Position numbers and translations under genes: made by a program. 16,925 nucleotides of DNA from Verrucomicrobiota bacterium (lineage in GTDB: Bacteria > Verrucomicrobiota > Verrucomicrobiia > Verrucomicrobiales > Verrucomicrobiaceae). Location: the NCBI GenBank assembly GCA_021413535.1, contig JAIOQF010000275.1, positions 1-16,925 of the forward strand, given 5' to 3'. Under the pieces are notes generated by a model. The model was not told where the DNA came from. It did no database searches and saw only the letters and a list, made by a program, of their open reading frames with translations. Below, piece after piece: positions 13,962 through 16,925 of the stretch (its first letter is position 1; each line of letters starts with the position of its first letter).

Positions 13962-15650
13962 TCACTTTTTGCCCAGATGCTTGATAAGGATCCGCTTCAC
14001 TTCCGCGATGGCCTGCGGGTTCTGATTGGACCAGTGACCACTGGGGACGATGAGTTCGCTCTCAGCTCCGTCGAGGTGACTGCTCCAGTAGGGCACCACG
14101 CCATCGGTGCTGACGGGCGGGGTGCGGTTCAGATTACCGCCCTTGCCGCGGTCGCCGATGATGGAGTTGTAAGGGACGCCCGGAGTTGGCGGGATGGTGT
14201 CCATGGTGATGACAAAGCGGTTGCCGGGTTTGAGGGCGTCGATGCTGTTAGGAATGCGTTTGAGATGATCGCCGCTGTAATCGGGTTTCATGAGGCTGAT
14301 GGCTTTGGCCTGATCGCCAGCGAGTTCGGGTGCGGTGGGATTGCCGCCGATAAAGCCAGCGAGAAGTTTACCACCGACTCCTGTAGCCTTGTCCGCGCCA
14401 CGATGGGAGGCTGAGGCATAGATCACGCGGGAAATTTCTGGGCGATGCTGGAAGATGAATGCGCTGGCGAAAACCTTGCGGGTTTCAGGTGTCACCGGCA
14501 ATTTATCGGGCGGCATGTCGTAGTAGGCATTCCAGATTTTCATGCCGCTGTCTGTGATCAAGGTGCGGGCGATCATGCCTCCCATGCTGTGACCGATGAC
14601 GACGATTTTTTTGTGGCCGGCATGGTAGGCATTGATGGCGTCCATTTGTTTACGCAGAACTGCAGCCATCAAGGGATAAGGGTAACCGGTCGGATAACTG
14701 TAGAACCAGATTTGGTAGTTTTGCCGGATGGTGGCATCGCCGCGGAGAGATTCGATCAAGGGCGCCCAGGTGGCCTGGGAATCTCCCAGACCATGGATGC
14801 AAAGGATGGGAATTTTCCTGGGATCGTAGGGCTGGAGTCGCGCCAGCCGGGCGCTGGCCGCGAATTCTTCAGGGTGCACCAAGCGCTGGATTTCGGTCTT
14901 CCGGGGTGCCAGTTCCGCCAGCGCCAAGGCCAGCGGCGCGGTGAAATCCGCTGCGACTGGATAAGTATGGCCGGCAAAATTTACAGTTTCCGTGGCCAGC
15001 GGATCGATGTAGGCGGCGATGCAATTGCGACCCTTGAACTGCAACACTTCGGTCACACCGTAGTAGACGCTTTTGCCCTGGATGAAGGGATCGTATTTGG
15101 TGGGATCAAATCCTGCTCTGACGCTGGCAATAACCATGGGCGAGCCCAAGCCATCTTTCATGGTCCGCTCATGCACCAGCTTGCCGCGGAATTGATAACG
15201 ATCGGCAGGCAGAATTCGGAAGTAAGACGGATTGTGCTCGGGTTTCCCATCGGTGGCCACGGAGAAACTCCAATTGCCGCTGGCACTCGGGCAGATCAAC
15301 GGGGCTTTCCAAGGTTGCAGGCCTGCGGTGTGGATGACCTCGAAAATGCGGCCCACGGCGAAATTGTAATCCTTGCGGGCCTGCTGGTCATCTGGGTTTT
15401 TCTCCAGAATGGCTGTGGCCGTTGCCGCCGCATCAATGAAGCTGCCAATCTGCGCCTCAGGCTGCTTCGCGGGATGATCGAGAGCTCGGGTGATGATCCG
15501 ACCGGCTGGCGTGACCGCTCGGAATTTGGGGCGCTTTTCACTGACGGAAGAATAGTTTGCGCAGCTTGAAACAGCCAGCGCCAGTCCAAGTAATACGATG
15601 CGAAAACAGAGGGGCGCTTTCATGTTCATGAAGAGTGATGAATCTGTCAT
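13962..15650 (-). CDS. Lipoprotein alpha/beta hydrolase (lipase/esterase-like)
   Basis: The product is up to 562 residues long. It has a lipoprotein signal peptide with VSSC (27-30), so it is predicted to be anchored in the membrane by Cys30. The N-terminal 270 residues are a helical and beta domain I do not recognise. The hydrolase domain follows: the oxyanion strand PILCIHGLGDSQATW (281-295), the nucleophile elbow GHSMG (353-357, Ser355), the acid in STDGVVPYWSSHL (514-526, Asp516), and the histidine in VPSGHW (535-540, His539). The triad is therefore complete. The His-Gly-Leu-Gly oxyanion segment and GHSMGG elbow fit lipase- and PGAP1-like families. The substrate, whether lipid ester or cell-envelope acyl group, is not deducible. 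ATGs at 15650, 15629 and 15623 all keep the signal peptide; I keep the longest, as none has a Shine-Dalgarno. Confidence 0.88.
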   Translation of the reverse strand: MTDSSLFMNMKAPLCFRIVLLGLALAVSSCANYSSVSEKRPKFRAVTPAGRIITRALDHPAKQPEAQIGSFIDAAATATAILEKNPDDQQARKDYNFAVGRIFEVIHTAGLQPWKAPLICPSASGNWSFSVATDGKPEHNPSYFRILPADRYQFRGKLVHERTMKDGLGSPMVIASVRAGFDPTKYDPFIQGKSVYYGVTEVLQFKGRNCIAAYIDPLATETVNFAGHTYPVAADFTAPLALALAELAPRKTEIQRLVHPEEFAASARLARLQPYDPRKIPILCIHGLGDSQATWAPLIESLRGDATIRQNYQIWFYSYPTGYPYPLMAAVLRKQMDAINAYHAGHKKIVVIGHSMGGMIARTLITDSGMKIWNAYYDMPPDKLPVTPETRKVFASAFIFQHRPEISRVIYASASHRGADKATGVGGKLLAGFIGGNPTAPELAGDQAKAISLMKPDYSGDHLKRIPNSIDALKPGNRFVITMDTIPPTPGVPYNSIIGDRGKGGNLNRTPPVSTDGVVPYWSSHLDGAESELIVPSGHWSNQNPQAIAEVKRILIKHLGKK

Positions 15651-15669
15651 GAATCAGACCGCCGTCAAA

Positions 15670-15710
15670 TGACACGCTCGACCCAAAGCTGGGTGGCTCT
15701 GCGTGTGTCA
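15670..15710 (-). terminator. Hairpin after the UbiA-like gene
   Basis: TGACAC (15670-15675) pairs with GTGTCA (15705-15710), and inside them ACCC (15681-15684) pairs with GGGT (15691-15694) around a six-base loop. The structure begins 10 bases after the minus-strand stop codon at 15721. Only three U residues follow the stem, so it is a weak intrinsic terminator candidate. Confidence 0.4.
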
Positions 15711-15720
15711 GCTGGAATCT

Positions 15721-16758
15721 TTATGCCCGCGCGATCAGCAGCACGATGGGCAAGGCCACGGCCACATCGACCAGCACCCGGGATAATTCGGGTGTGAATC
15801 GCCGGGCAAAGACATGCAGCGTGGCCAGGAACAAGGTGCTGAGGGTCACCGCTAATGTCAGGGAAATCATCTCTGGATGAATCGCGCGGGGAACGATGAT
15901 GGCGGCGAAAACACCGAATGTCACGAGGAGCGCCGGATACATGCGCACGATGCCGGGCCAGGTCTGGGAGATGGAGTTCGGATCCGTTGCCGCATCGGTC
16001 TGGCGTTCGTAACACGCGATGGCCACGCAGTTCAGAGTGAAGAGCAGCGCCATGAGCAGCACTTCAGGCGAGAACGGTCGCGCATAAGCGTCCATGGAAT
16101 AAAAGCCCACATTCAGCGAGCAACCCATGGCGAAGAGATAGCCGCAGATCAATTCCTTGGGCACCATTTGAAAAATGCCATGCCAGCGCGGTGTCAGGGC
16201 CACGGCAAACATGCCGAGCAACCCGCTGGAAACTCCGAGCCGGAAATTCGGAGGCAGCGGCAGCCACCACAACGCGGCAATTCCCAGCGCGCAGATGATG
16301 ATATTTCCCGTGATATAAATCGTGCGATGTTTTCTGGCGGCGAAATGCAGGAGATAAAGCGCGACCACAAAAGCGAGTGTCGCACCGCGAACCATGACGG
16401 CGGCGGGAATCGTCAGAAAGGAGAGCAGCGCCAACAAGACACTGGCCGCAGGAATCGCCACCATGCTGAACAGCTTGCGATTCCGTCGGTAAAATGCGTG
16501 ACGAGCGCTCATGCGTTCCGCCGAAACCGGCGCGTAACTGTCCAGCACCCGGTCCACCATGTAGATCAACCAGACCGCCAGAAAGAGGGTGATCTGCGCA
16601 CCAGGCAGCAGATTCACCCGGTAGCAATGCGCCAGAGCTGACTGCCAGAGGATGGCCACAATCGGCGCATCTAAACTGAGAAGATTAAGCCAGAGCCACC
16701 ACTTGATGCCTGTGCGGGGCGAGTCAGAGATGGCGGAATTGCTCATAAAGAACGCCAT
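15721..16758 (-). CDS. Polytopic membrane protein, possible UbiA-superfamily prenyltransferase
   Basis: Read from the ATG at 16758 the product is 345 residues with about eight or nine hydrophobic segments. Two acidic motifs stand at the cytoplasmic ends of helices: DRVLD (69-73, after WLIYMV) and DAATD (255-259, after CVAIACYERQT). Paired DxxxD motifs about 190 residues apart, in the second and sixth helices, are the hallmark of UbiA-type prenyltransferases, which bind a prenyl diphosphate through Mg2+. A basic/glycine segment KELICGYLFAMG (201-212) lies between them. The usual Asn-Asp pair before the first motif is replaced by YMVD, so the protein is divergent, and the acceptor is unknown. 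The frame is open to a GTG at 16809 and has another ATG at 16746; 16758 or 16746 fits a short N-terminus best. No isoprenoid or quinone gene lies beside it. Confidence 0.6.
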   Translation of the reverse strand: MAFFMSNSAISDSPRTGIKWWLWLNLLSLDAPIVAILWQSALAHCYRVNLLPGAQITLFLAVWLIYMVDRVLDSYAPVSAERMSARHAFYRRNRKLFSMVAIPAASVLLALLSFLTIPAAVMVRGATLAFVVALYLLHFAARKHRTIYITGNIIICALGIAALWWLPLPPNFRLGVSSGLLGMFAVALTPRWHGIFQMVPKELICGYLFAMGCSLNVGFYSMDAYARPFSPEVLLMALLFTLNCVAIACYERQTDAATDPNSISQTWPGIVRMYPALLVTFGVFAAIIVPRAIHPEMISLTLAVTLSTLFLATLHVFARRFTPELSRVLVDVAVALPIVLLIARA

Positions 16759-16780
16759 AATACTCTGGTGATTCTCAAAT

Positions 16781-16899
16781 GTCGAACTATTTTCAATTTT
16801 GAGTCGCACTATTTGATAAGGTTAGTCTGATTATCAATAAATTGCGACATTAAAAATTGTTGGTTTTATGCGATATTCTCACAATATTTCCCATGCGAC
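16781..16899. promoter_or_regulatory. Cluster of TGCGAC-like motifs upstream of the UbiA-like gene
   Basis: GTCGAACTATTT (16781-16792) and GTCGCACTATTT (16803-16814) are direct repeats 22 bases apart that differ at one base. The hexamer TGCGAC recurs in the opposite orientation at 16843-16848 and 16894-16899, with TGCGAT at 16869-16874; spacings are 26 and 25 bases. The first two lie 23-34 and 45-56 bases before the ATG at 16758. Between the second and third copies, TTGATAA (16813-16819) and TTATCAA (16831-16837) form an inverted repeat. This layout suggests operator sites for a dimeric or cooperative regulator, but no regulator gene is in the window. Confidence 0.45.
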
Positions 16900-16925
16900 C
16901 AGATTGTCATTTTCACAGATATCCA

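Noticed and set aside
14445..15569. 374-codon open frame on the plus strand
   Set aside because: It lies fully antisense to the alpha/beta hydrolase, whose motifs are intact; the frame has no recognisable domain and is a by-product of codon bias.
15877..16641. 254-codon open frame on the plus strand
   Set aside because: It is antisense to the polytopic membrane protein, extremely rich in Arg, Gln and Glu as expected for the complement of hydrophobic codons.
1..16925. CRISPR arrays, ribosomal RNA, intact insertion sequences
   Set aside because: I looked for regularly spaced direct repeats, rRNA-like sequence and transposase motifs with terminal inverted repeats and found none.

Overview
The window looks like a piece of bacterial chromosome, most likely from a Verrucomicrobiota-type organism (Pedosphaera/Limisphaera-like). 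This placement is inference. It rests on the style of the genes: a Tat-exported Gfo/Idh/MocA protein, an RMD-like TPR protein, many secreted proteins of unrecognised family, poor Shine-Dalgarno signals, and short heptamer repeats. No ribosomal RNA or other phylogenetic marker is present. Coding DNA is GC-rich, while both ends and the region around 11.8-13.1 kb are less so and hold few genes.

Layout. Positions 1-567 are gene-poor. A secreted TPR/RMD-like protein follows (568-1344), then a 305-base gap. Next is a plus-strand run of three genes: a Tat-exported Gfo/Idh/MocA oxidoreductase, panC (pantothenate synthesis) and nadB (de novo NAD synthesis), with gaps of 6 and 50 bases. A secreted protein with a double-psi beta-barrel-like signature (5636-6565) has its own candidate promoter and converges on a GT39/ArnT-like membrane glycosyltransferase (minus). 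That gene is divergent from a MidA-family methyltransferase (8289-9317), which is followed by a small unrecognised protein (9376-9885). A small SAM methyltransferase and trpB follow on the minus strand, separated by a long hairpin.

At 11.8-13.2 kb there is an accessory-looking stretch. It holds the decayed C-terminus of a tyrosine recombinase with its catalytic-tyrosine segment out of frame, a small Tyr/Gly/His/Lys-rich secreted protein, a 380-base gap without a recognisable gene, tRNA-Cys(GCA) with a perfect inverted repeat at its 3' end, and an intergenic spacer full of palindromes and 7-base repeats. Beyond it, all on the minus strand, lie a secreted SH3-like/BamE-like protein, a lipoprotein alpha/beta hydrolase and a polytopic membrane protein. 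The last carries two DxxxD motifs as in the UbiA prenyltransferase superfamily, and its upstream region holds a cluster of TGCGAC-like motifs.

How the genes relate. panC and nadB are linked through aspartate: NadB oxidises it, and PanC uses beta-alanine, which is commonly made from it. Otherwise the window is a mix of housekeeping enzymes and envelope or secreted proteins. I see no defence system, CRISPR array, biosynthetic cluster or intact mobile element. The observations most worth following are the family of heptamer repeats (one inside a coding sequence), the recombinase remnant beside tRNA-Cys, the candidate UbiA-like protein with its clustered upstream motifs, and the secreted DPBB-like protein.
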